In this document: piece by piece, positions 44,315-55,200 of the stretch
How positions within the stretch are numbered: the first letter of the stretch is position 1
Layout: every line of letters begins with the position of its first letter
Assembly (NCBI GenBank): GCA_916700875.1
Contig: CAKAKS010000022.1
Span: 14,098,013-14,162,012, forward strand
Source: Sebastes aleutianus
Taxonomy: Eukaryota; Chordata; Actinopteri; Perciformes; Sebastidae
Direction of reading: 5' to 3'
Length of the DNA stretch: 64,000 nt
Program-made: the position numbers and the translations under genes
Notes under the pieces: generated by a model
The model's database searches: none
What the model saw: only the letters and a program-made list of their open reading frames with translations
Told to the model about the DNA's origin: nothing

Positions 44315-47073
44315 ATGGATGACTTCACCACCAGGACATACGGCACCAGCGGCATGGACAACAGACCTCTGTTTGGGGAGACCTCGGCACGGGTAGGAGC
44401 CTGAAGGAAGCAGTGTGTTTTAATACTGGTTTAATTCAGTATACATTTCACAGACAGAGAATGGTAATAGGACATTACTAGTGTCCCATACAGCTTCTGC
44501 TGCTCTTTGAAGGATGAAATTATGACATTTTGGACAGACATGGATGTAAACGCCAACTTGACTGGTTGGCGGGGGCATACAACCACGAGGCGTTAATTCT
44601 AGTTCTTACTGTCAAACAAAAGGGCGACAAACCAACAAACCGTTTCACACTTTCTGACTCTGTGGCCTCTCTGTGGCTCTCAGCGTCAGTTTTTGGACAA
44701 CAATGGAGCTCAAAGGAATCGGATATATCAGGCTTTGGAGACACAGACAATAAAAGTGTCTTGTATAGTAGAGAGATGGCACACATTTTGATGTTTTGAT
44801 TTGTGTTTCTCACAGGATCGAATCATCAACCTGGCAGTGGGGGGATTCACGTCTCTGGTTGTTATAGTGAGTATAAATCTTCTGCAGAATCACTGGTGTA
44901 CTGTGTGTGTAGTGATTTACTGTAGTAGTCATGTTTAGTTGAATACTATTGAAATCCTCCTCCTGATTATTATTGCAAAACAGATTTTCTTCAAGCAGTT
45001 TCTTCCGTTTTTATCTGTTCTTAATGACTAAAGTGAATTCGATCTGTTGGGGATCGTATCACATGAGAGCACCAACAAGTACAAAATTAACCGCACCATA
45101 ACCTTGAAAATGTCGAGGCATTTTTGTGCTTCTGCTTGGAATGCGTTTAGCCTTTTTATTTCCATTAGACAGGGTTCCTTTTAAGTCTAGAGTGGTTATA
45201 ACTGATCTGACGTTTGTCCTTTATAGCCGTCACAAGTCTTACATGCTGATATTATGCGTCTTATTTTAGTTTAGTGGCATATTTGCTTTAATGAACACAT
45301 CAAAGGCCATTTAATAATCAATTTTCTGATGTTATGTTTTCTTATTCAACTCTTTTATAGTTTAAGTCAGCATTAAAGGCTCAATTTGAGCAATTTTTCA
45401 TGTCGAAAATAACTTTCCTTCCTGGTCTATAAAGTCTAACTTTGGCTACTAACCAAAGAGGAAAAGGGTGTTCGCATTTAAAACAATGACTCAATGTTTT
45501 TACTTCTCCTTCTCTGAAGTGAAAAGTGTTGCTGCAAACTGACTTTTCCTGTAGTAAATCAAAAGACACACACTCACACACACACATCCAACACTGTCTG
45601 CTGTTCTTTAAAGGAGCTCCTTTCAGACATGCACCATGTTATACAAACATGGTTGCAGTTTTATGTTTAAATATCAACCCAAATCACTTTAACGTGATGC
45701 AATCTGACTTAAGTTGGACATTTTTTGTAAAACTCCAAGACATGATCAACAGATATATGAAGCAGATCTCGAGATGTGAGATGGATTTAGCATTTTTTTT
45801 AGACTGTTTTGAAGGAGTTTTGGAGATTGAACCTATTTAATGTTAAAGTGTCTTTTAACGTTTGTCCTGTTTTGTCTTCCAGGTGACTGTTATCAGCTCT
45901 TTTGTGTTCCCCTCGTTGCCTCCACGACCGCTTAATGTCTTCTTTGCCGTGTGCATCCTGTTAGCATGTGGATCCAGTATAGTGCTGGTAAATACACTGT
46001 TTTCTTTTCACTATTTTCAATAGAAATAATAACTTAGAAAGTGTGAGTGCTGTAGAATGACAGATGCAGCACAACAATATTGTGCCTTATCAGACTTTTT
46101 TAATTATATAAATTCTGTTGATTATTTTCTGGATTAATTGATTAGTTATGTGGTCTATAAAATGGTGAAAAATGTTGATCAGGGTTTCCCAAAGCTCAAG
46201 ATGACGTCATCAAATGTCTTGTTTTGTCCACAACTCAAAGATATTCAGTTTACTGTCATAGAGGAGTAAAGAAACCAGAAAATATTCACATTTAAGAAGC
46301 TGGAATCAGAGAATTTTTACTTGTTTTGCTTAAAACATTACTCAAACCGATTAATCGATTATCAAAATAGTTGGCGATTAATTTAATAGTTGACAACTAA
46401 TCGATTAATAGTTGCAGCTCTTCTTAAAAGCTACACAGTAGGTCTTTATTTTATGTTGCTATAAGAAAAAGATTTATAAATAAAGGTCCTTTTATGTTGG
46501 GCAGAATTTAGATTTTGAGTATTTAATGGGGGGAAAAAAAACAGGTAAATATTGAATTCTACAAACAAACCTTTCTGTTTCACAGTTTTTTAAAATTGCT
46601 TTGAGGGAGTCGGTTTTGATTTTCTGCTTGTAGCTGTTTTATATAATTTTAAATTGAACATTTTGTGATTTTGGACTTTTGATCGGACAAAATAAACAAT
46701 CTGAAGACATTTCTTTCACTGTTTTCAGACATTTTTAGACTAAATTATTAATTGATTAATCATAAAAACAATCATTCTGAGTGGTCCCCGCCACCGCATC
46801 TTTCTTGTAAAACTGTAATGAACTGTGGAAAAGAACGTTTCTAGTGAAAGAAAAAAGCTTAAGCCAGGGTACTTTAAAAATAATTTTTTTTCCTGCGACA
46901 TTTGTGGAAAAAAACAATAACAACAAGGTTTTATTTCTGTTTCTCCCCGTCAGATATTCTGGTACCGGCAGGGAGATCTGGAGCCTAAATTCAGGAATCT
47001 GATCTACTTCATGCTGGGATCCATCGTGCTGCTGTGTCTATGTGCCAACCTCTACTTCCACGATGTCAGGTAA
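44315..47073 (+). CDS. tmem243: Transmembrane protein 243 homologue, 117 aa
   Basis: Small multi-pass membrane protein of unknown mechanism; the mammalian gene was described as an MDR1- and taxol-resistance-associated transcript. Coding exons: 44315-44392, 44816-44866, 45883-45987, 46954-47073, all joined in phase 0 with GT-AG borders. The start MDDFTTRTYGTSGMDNRPLF and the end WYRQGDLEPKFR...CANLYFHDV match the vertebrate family over the whole length (human 118 aa). Hydrophobic segments lie at about 31-52, 59-82 and 93-112, with a charged RQGDLEPK loop between the last two. An untranslated first exon is inferred near 40250-40300, where GTAAAG|GCAAGT could be a donor, because the coding exon appears to start after TTTTACAG at 44120; that would make a 3.8-kb 5' intron. 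Convergent with cd9. Confidence 0.95.
46135..46430 (-). mobile_element. Inverted copy of the 25145 MITE-like family, in tmem243 intron 3
   Basis: Read on the minus strand it carries TTGACAACTAATCGATTA-type ends, GAAGCTGGAATCAGAGAA and CTTTGGGAAACC text as in the 25145 copy. A further partial end lies at 46650-46770. No coding potential. Confidence 0.7.
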
Positions 47074-47937
47074 AGACGAAGAGGAAGCGGAGGAAGAAGA
47101 AGAAGGGAAGACATGGCCTTGACACATTGGAAGGACTACATGGAGAGACAGACTCATCACACACTTGAATGAATGCATTTCCTGCCTGACCTGCAGCAAC
47201 CTGAAGATTTTTGGACCAAAACCAGTGCAGCTTAATGGTTCCACTGGGGTGAAAACTGAAGAGTTGTTGGTGCTGAAACATAATGAACTGCACACACACA
47301 CACACACACACACAACGTACTGTTAGAGGCCATAAATCTGCCTGGAGACACGCTGCTGGAGGATGAAACAGGTGTGTTTACATGCACATAAACATTATTT
47401 ACAGTCACAATGAGAAGCACTTAAACGTATGACAGAAATCCATGGGGTTTGACTACAGTTAAAGGAAAAATCTGCCCTTTTATCCTGTTACTGCAGGTCT
47501 CATCATCATGCTTTTCTTTGCCCTCAAGTTGCCGATGTAACTATATTTATATCTTGTTGTGTCTCGTGTCGAGCAACGCCTCCTTCAAAGTTTACCAAAG
47601 TTGCTGTTTTTTAGTTTAATGGTGCATTCAGGGTCAGAAAATCCACTGCAGGGTGTAAATAATGCAAGCTAGACATGTGCTATGTCCCGATTCTGTACTA
47701 CATACAAATACTATAGAGTATGTACTACTAATTGTCATAGTATACTGCTTTTCAGTTGGTATACTCCATGTAATTTAGTGTTTCATACAAACAGGATTTG
47801 ATGCCCATTGATGCCAAACTGCTCAACAAGAAAGCAAAATGTTTTTCCAAAGATTTAATATTTTTTAAACAATATTATACATAAACAGTACACAAAAAAA
47901 TCTGAGATTAAAGTCGTAAATTTACAAGAAAAAAACT

Positions 47938-48177
47938 CTAAACAATATGTTGTTTTCTTCTGAATAGGCCCGATTCATGGCGATGTCTCTTCAAAGACCG
48001 GATGCTGATGATAAACTGGGGATTCTGGCGAAAAATCACGAGTATTTCCTTATTGCTAAATCCGATTGCAAAGTACAATTTGATTAGGTCGTCCACTGCA
48101 GGCATAATACGGCAAGCGGTGGCGTCTGTGATGACGTTGATCCAGTGAAGCGTTGTGGTTCTTTGACAAGCGAACAC
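47938..48177 (-). pseudogene. Transposon-derived integrase-like N-terminal HTH fragment
   Basis: The 79-codon minus-strand frame contains DDLIKLYFAIGFSNKEILVI...ISIRSLKRHRHESGLFRRK. This pattern (LGxSNKEI, ISxRTLKR, GLFRRK) is recalled as the N-terminal helix-turn-helix region of DDE/integrase-core proteins found in many copies in fish and attributed to cut-and-paste transposons. The catalytic domain is missing; the frame stops within an AT-rich repeat. Base composition is visibly less AT-rich than its flanks. It is bracketed by inverted satellite-like text (47898-47944 and 48180-48940). Confidence 0.5.
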
Positions 48178-48179
48178 TA

Positions 48180-48940
48180 TTTTTCACGTAAATTTGTGAT
48201 TCTAATCTCAAAGAAATTCAAGTTTTTTCTCGCCTATTTGAGTTTTTGTCTTGTAAACTTGAGTTTTTTTTTCGTAAATTTACCACATTATTCTCAGAGA
48301 ATATCCACGTTTTTTCTTGTGAATTTGTGAGTTATTTCTTGTAAATTTACCACTTTAATCTCAGAAAATATCCAAGGTTTTTTCTCATAAATTTACCACT
48401 GAATTCTCAGAGAATATCCAAGTTTTTGTCTCATAAATTTGTGAGTTTTTTCTCGTAAATATACCACTTTAATCTCCGAGAATATCAAGGTTTTTTGCTC
48501 AAAAATTTGTGAGATCTTTGTTGTAAATTTACCACTTTAATCTCAGAGAATATTTAAGTTATTTTCCCGCTAATTTGTGAGTTTTTTCTCATAAGTATGA
48601 CACTTTAATCTCAGAGAATATCCAAGGTTTTTTCTCATAAATTTACCACTGAATTCTCAGAGAATATCCAAGTTTTTGTCTCATAAATTTGTGAGTTTTT
48701 TCTCGTAAATATACCACTTTAATCTCCGAGAATATCAAGGTTTTTTGCTCAAAAATTTGTGAGATCTTTGTTGTAAATTTACCACTTTAATCTCAGAGAA
48801 TATTTAAGTTATTTTCCCGCTAATTTGTGAGTTTTTTCTCGTAAATATGACACTTTAATCTCTGAGAATATCCCAAGTTTTTCCCCGTAAAGTTACGACT
48901 TTAATCTTGGAAATTATGATTTTTTTTCTTGGAATAAGAG
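48180..48940 (+). repeat. AT-rich satellite, about 60-65-bp unit with a 250-bp higher-order repeat
   Basis: Units repeat CACTTTAATCTCAGAGAATA and TTTTTTCTCGTAAAT with variants. Segment 48370-48619 is repeated almost exactly as 48620-48869, showing a recent four-unit block duplication. The same motif in reverse orientation occurs at 47898-47944. Confidence 0.93.
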
Positions 48941-50054
48941 AAAAAAAGGAGCTTCTTGGTTATAAACATGACATTTTTTTGTGGTTATGAGTTGACAAAG
49001 AGCGCCTGAATGCACCATTAGATTTGCTTTTTAGGGAGGAGGTGCCCTGTAGCCTTCAGTCCTCACAAAACCCCATCTCCACCTTTGAATCTGTCAATAA
49101 TAACTTCATAACTGACATTTTTTTATTTTCTATCAAACTGAATTTTTCTGTATTTACATGAAATCCTTCTCTACATTTAATTATTGTTTTTAGCTGTTCA
49201 GATTTTAACAGGGTGGATTTTTCCTTTAACCAGGGATGGAGATTTTGAGCATGTAAACACACACTGAGTGAAGCAGTTTTCATTTAGACTGTAGTACAAA
49301 CTAGCTAACACAGCAATAGCACAAGCAGCTTCAGGCTTCTGTAGCAAATATATGCAACCGTTTGTAGCTTTTATTTCTCTTTCCGTCACTGCTTCTTCTT
49401 TTCAGATTATCATGGTTGGATTTAATTACACGTCAAGTCTTTGCTAAGAGGATTTTTAGAAATTTAAATGCTGACTGACTGCCAGTTCTTGCACTAAGTA
49501 TTGGTTGACTTGTCTAAGCCATACACACACACACACACACACAAAGACACAGACAGCTGTAGCACCAATGAAAAAGAATGGGAACAAATCCATGTGGCTT
49601 TACACTGAAGCTGCACGTTACAGCAGATCTTTACAAGTTTCTATATCACATTGATGTGTCTGCCATCTAAATTTTGCACTAATAATTCTGCCATTCACAA
49701 CATCTGAGCTGTTCCAGAAGTAGCTTTAAGTTTGTTTTTACATCAATAATGAGAATTATAATCATCTGTTTAGCTCCAGAGCATTCGTTGTGGTAAAAAC
49801 AGGTTTGGTTTGGATGTTTTGCAGGTTAGAAAAACACTTTGGTTTACTGATGTAGCTGCTTTAGTGACCCTGAACAGAAAATGTAGCTGGACTTTGTCTC
49901 CAAATGCACCAAAGTTGAGTGTGTCTGTTGGACTTTTTAAGTTGGAACTGAGCAATTTTAAAGTCGGCAAAGTCTGGCTGCAACATCATTATCGTTTGTA
50001 TGTTAGAAAAATGCTCATTACAGTTTGCCAAAGCCCGATGGGATGTTTTCAAAT

Positions 50055-50230
50055 TGTACCAAACGTCCAAAGACATTAAATTTACTAGCAGAGAAGACAA
50101 AGAAATCCGGCAAATATTCATGCTTGAGGAGCTGGAAACAGAATTTCTTGGCGTTCTTGCTTTAAAAAATGGCCATTAATCGATTAATCTTCTGTTAATT
50201 CACTGATCGACTAATTGTTTCAGCTCAACA
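50055..50230 (-). repeat. Partial, diverged member of the 25145 family
   Basis: Ends with ATTAATCGATTAATCTTCTG and GATCGACTAATTGTTTCAGC; upstream has AGGAGCTGGAAACAGAATTT, the counterpart of the family's interior. Confidence 0.55.
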
Positions 50231-50635
50231 AAGAGACAGTAGATCCACACTCTCTGCCAAAAATCTAATTCTGGTGTCGGGTTTGAGAAAAACTCCAAAG
50301 TTGGATCTTAAAGGAAGAGGCTGACGTTATTTTGTATTTCTCTCATATTGTCAACAAATCCAATGAAAAGACCAAAGCCATCTGAGTGTTAGTTTGTCTC
50401 TCAATACTTTAAAAGATCACCAGACTCTTCCTCTAAGCTCATCTCTTTTCTCTTGTTGCGTTTTGTTTTTCCACCTGTAGCTTCCGTTTACAGACCTGCA
50501 GTAAACACACCGTGACAAACCGCTTAGTGCAAAAACAAACTGAGGAGGAAACAAACCCCGTCTGTCAACTCGCCACGACTTTAGGATTGTCAAAGCCATG
50601 TGTTTCTTTTTTTATTTATTTCATTTATTGTATGG

Positions 50636-50641
50636 AATAAA
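50636..50641 (+). terminator. tmem243: Candidate tmem243 polyadenylation signal
   Basis: AATAAA followed by TAATTGTG and a T-rich stretch (CTTCTTTGCTTTTTTGATTG). Next AATAAA on this strand lies near 51505. Confidence 0.45.
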
Positions 50642-51666
50642 TAATTGTGTACCCTGACTTGCTTCTTTGCTTTTTTGATTGTGTTTACAGCAACAGAGAA
50701 GAAGAAACACAGACTACAGTTTGATTCAGACTCTTCAGGGACGATATCGAATTTACATTATGATGCAACTCAAATGAAAAGGCAAAAGAGCAACTGCAAT
50801 TTGCTTTTTAATTTTAATGTTACATTTGCTTTGTATGGAAGCCAGTTTCCACAATTTGTCGGGGAAAAAAACTCAATTTTTCAGTTTTAAAGTGTTTTTT
50901 CCCCTTTATAATTATGAGAAAGTTAATTCCTGTGTCTCAAGACTTAGTGTCTCATAAAGTATGAGGTTGTATCTCATGAGAACCTTATTCATAATGAGAT
51001 CTAAGTGTTTTTCAAACCTAGTTTTGATCACATTTAAGATAATATTTGAAGGATAAATGCACAAAATGTTCAAAAAAAATCCACCCTCTAAATGTAACCC
51101 TGGTTAAACCAGCCTCATGTTCCATTTCATGGGTGAACGTTTCCTGTTTGTTTTGCTGCGGGTGTAAAAGGAAAGGAAATGACCCAAAAACAAGTGTTCA
51201 ACGTGAGTAGTAGAAAGGTTACATATATAAAAGGTCAAATGATCAGCTCATTTCCTGATGCAGACCTAAAAACAGACATATTTCCATACAATAGTCTGCA
51301 CACAAACATGCAGCTCTCTTTTAACATGCTCACAGTAGCATGTTAGTATTGCCACTGTGTGGTATTACACCTGCTAATGTTTAGCAGGTGTAAGGTCTAG
51401 ATGAAAAGTTATTTAAAATCAAAGTTTATATGAAGTAGATCTACAGATAAATGATAAATAATGTGAAGAACTCTGAGAAAATCTGGTGATTTTGGGCGCT
51501 ACAAATAAAGTCATCTCATCCTGCTCAGTAAACAAAAGCTCTTTTACCACCAACAATTAACATTAACCTACATTTAATTTAATCAGTCACTGAGTGAAGA
51601 CATCAATGTTTGACGACCATTGTCTACAAAGTCTCAGTTCGGCACAAATCAGTGTTCATTAGTTCA

Positions 51667-51672
51667 TTTATT
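51667..51672 (-). terminator. cd9: Candidate cd9 polyadenylation signal
   Basis: AATAAA on the minus strand (TTTATT on plus) about 590 nt past the cd9 stop codon; a typical 3' UTR length. Confidence 0.45.
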
Positions 51673-52261
51673 TGGCATTTTAAAGATATATTTGAACTGC
51701 ATTCATCAAAATATTTGCATAAAACTCCACAGTTCCGCTTTTTATAAAAATCAAAAACATGTAACTTCAGGAACGAGCAAAAATTAAAATAAAAAAAAAG
51801 AAGAAAATGTTGCGCAGTAAAATTCAGTTAGCTGCAAAAAACGCCTGTTAGATTACAAACCAACCACAGGCAAACGTTTAACACATTTTACATAAACTGA
51901 ACTGATATCCAACAGTAAAGAGTTAATAGTTGTGATCTTCAACGTCCTCCAGAGGGCAGCAGAGTCATTAATGTCTCTCTTTCCTGCAGACCTGTTCTGA
52001 TGAAAAGCAGGATGTAGATTTAATAAACTGGGTACCAAAATAAAAACACAACTTTGTAGCTTTAGATTACATTTGAGCCAAACAATTACTTGGTCCTATA
52101 CTCTCTCACTGGTGTGTTCATCCTGTATGGATCCAAGCAGTAAACTAAAGGATGACTGTTATGATTATTAAACTGATATAATCTCTAAAAGGAGAAGTTG
52201 TGAAAGTGAGGACACATAAGTTAAAGATGGAGGGTTTTTTGTTTTTTTTGTGGTGTTTTGT

Positions 52262-55200
52262 TCAGACGAAGTCCCGGGACCTCTTAATGGCACAGCAGAG
52301 CATCATGCTGAAGATCATCCCGAAGATCTGCGGAGAGGAAGAGGAGGAGGAGGAGAGGAATATACAGTGTTAAAACCACATTTGATTTCTTCTATTAGCT
52401 AAAATGAAACTTTGGTAAACGTGAAAACAAAAACTTTTTTGGCTTGTGAGCCTTTAAAAGCAAGTTCTTTATTGTCATATGCACAGAGAGAAGTCTTTGG
52501 CAATGTAATTCTTAGCTCTTCCTCTAACAATGCTCATAAAAATATGTATACAAAATTTGAATCTGATACATCAAATAATGCAGCAAGTAAAATATAAGAA
52601 TATGAAATATAATACTGTGGTAGACAGGTGTACAGTAAAACAGCGCCGCCGCTAGGCACACGTGCATCATGCTGTGAAGGTGATAAGTTTCTGCTCTCAT
52701 CTTCATGCTGCATCTTGTCAAACTCTACAGAGTAAGAACATGAGCAGAGGTGGCAGCGGATGTGTGGTTTTTGTGTGTAAAACTACAGAAGTGGGTGACG
52801 GAAACTAAACATTTCCGTTGCAGAGTTGGAGTGATGTCACTTTCAGTACTGAGCTCAGAAGTGTTGAAGGTCGTGAAGGTTTATGTTTGAGGTCGCAAAA
52901 CTCAAGTGTGCAGAGTTCAGGGGCTTTTGACAGTCATACTGGGGCTCATTCTTTATTTTATACTATTGTCTCTTATTCCTGTGCTATTTAGTAAAATAGA
53001 TTTTAGACGTGCATGTATTAGACATCACCTGACGCAGGTCCAGGACCGAAATGTTGTCTCTAATGAACTCAGAGCTGACAACCTTTTCTTTCATTGCATT
53101 ATTAGATAACACTTAGCATAGACGCACAAATGAATTTACTCAAGATTACTCACCATGATGACGCCGATACCGATGCCGACTCCGCCGATAATGTGCAATT
53201 TGTTGTTGAACACCTCATCAATGGCAGCCGGACAGCTCTGATAGAAATGCAGAAAGATATCAACATTTATTTTGAAGTTTAAAAAAAGCAGGAGGAAATT
53301 CAGCATTAGTGAGACTCTCTGATAATTAGATAGATATTTTCTATTTTACATCAATATAAATGTCTCCATGTGACCTTTGACCCCTGTGTTAGTCAGTCAG
53401 AAACCCTGTACTGTATGCGGTGTTACCGTGGTGATGAGGACCTCCAGTCCCTCCTTCTTGGGGCAGATATCTTTGGCAGCGTCGATCACCGTCCCCGTGG
53501 GGCCGCAGCAGTCCAGCTGTGAAACGGAAACAACAACAACACCACAACTTTAGTTCCTCCAAGATAAAAAAATACAGACGTCACGTCAGACAATTCATTA
53601 TTTATTTCATAAAGTTATCAGATGTGTTCTTATAGCTTCCATTCATTATATACAGTCCATGTTAGCCGCACACATCCCTATATCTTACACTGAAAATATC
53701 AGATACTATAAAATAAAATATCAAACAAGTGCATGTAAGGAAGTGTCGTCTTGTGTTTGTTTTTTGCTGCATGTGAAAAGGCCAAGATGTGATGAACTAA
53801 AATGTGATACATATTGGTCCTTTAAACATTCATATGTGTGTGTGTGTGTTCTTACTCCAAAGTGGATGAGACGCAGCGTCTCCTTCAGTGCTTCCTGTTT
53901 GGTGTCTTTATAGTTGGTGTAGGTCTGCTTATAGAACTCTGTGACTTCCTCCACCACCTGAAAGAAAAAAACAAACTCCACTTAAATTACAGTTTGAATG
54001 CCGACTCTGCCCGCCAACAACAAAATGTGTGTGCGTTGTGTACCCTGTCCTTGTTGGAGAGGCCCCAGATCCCGGCAGCCACTTCCGCGGCGAAGATGAC
54101 GAGCAGGAAGAAGAAGAACTAAACAAGGAGACAAGAGAGTCCGTTTATCAGCATGTTTCTGGATCTGCAGCATATTATGTAAGGGATAATGTACAGCGAG
54201 CCGGTCATTGTTGTGTTCAGCTGTTCAACAGCAAAGAGAACTGTGACAGGTAGATAGGTGATCCAACAATGACTGAAAGGCACTCAACAACGTCACAGTC
54301 GAAAGATAATGACTGTCAAACATTATCAATTAAAACCAAACTTTAGGAGCTCTGAAGTCTCCATCAAAAATCATCTCTTCCAGTGCTGAACAGAAAGAAT
54401 GACTCACCAATCCCAGCATGCACGGCGACTCTTTGATTGCTCCGCAGCATCCCAGGAAGCCCACGACCATCATCAGAGCCCCCGCCGCAACCAGGATGTA
54501 CACACCTACAGAACAACGGGATGAGACACATTAGAGACAATATCAGGATACTTTTACTATCTCTGATCAGAGTCATTGATCCAATCAACATGGACATACT
54601 GACGCTAAAATATGAGTCTAGCTAACTTTAACTTATCGTAACGCCCGGTTCTTGCCAAGACAAAGCCCTACTTTGTACGTCACTACCTGATAACTATAGT
54701 TTACAATCTTGCACACAAAACACACAGAGAGCTTCAAAAATATGATGCTTTGTTTTAACTTAAACTACTCAACAGTTTATACAAGCACAGCTGAATTGAT
54801 TAATCAATTAGTTGATTGACAGAATATTAATGGTAGTAGTTTTTCGTGCAAGAACATGTCATGGTTCCAGCTTCACACATGATTTGCTGCATTTCCTTTA
54901 ATTATTTATTTAATTTTTATATATTTTCTAATTTTTATATCTTCAGTTTTAAATGAGTTTGTTTGTTTTCTTTTTTCTTTTTTTTTTCTGCATCGAGTAC
55001 TTTTACTTTTAATACTTTAAGTACATTTTTGTGATTAAACTTACTTTTACTTAAGTTACCTTTTCAATCACATTAAAAAATGAAACCTCTGTTATCATGA
55101 ACAATAATACACCCCTAACTCACATATGATTTGCCTACAGTTGGTCCCTTATCTGCTTCTCGTTCATTAATTTGCATCAGAAATTTGCATCGTAGCGTCA

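Larger units (their letters stand above)
47074..50660 (+). other. tmem243: Presumed long 3' untranslated region of tmem243
   Basis: No splice-supported exon follows the stop codon. The first convincing poly(A) signal with a downstream T/GT-rich stretch is at 50636, implying a UTR of about 3.6 kb that contains an integrase-like fragment and a satellite. An earlier, unrecognised end is possible. Open frames at 49056-49389 and 49770-50121 show no known domain. Confidence 0.4.

Noticed and set aside
44530..44813. Overlapping frames of about 90 codons on both strands in tmem243 intron 1
   Set aside because: Intronic, similar length on both strands, likely derived from an interspersed repeat; no domain.
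47038..47420. Minus-strand frames rich in CVCVC
   Set aside because: They translate a CA dinucleotide tract antisense to the end of tmem243; no domain or splice support.
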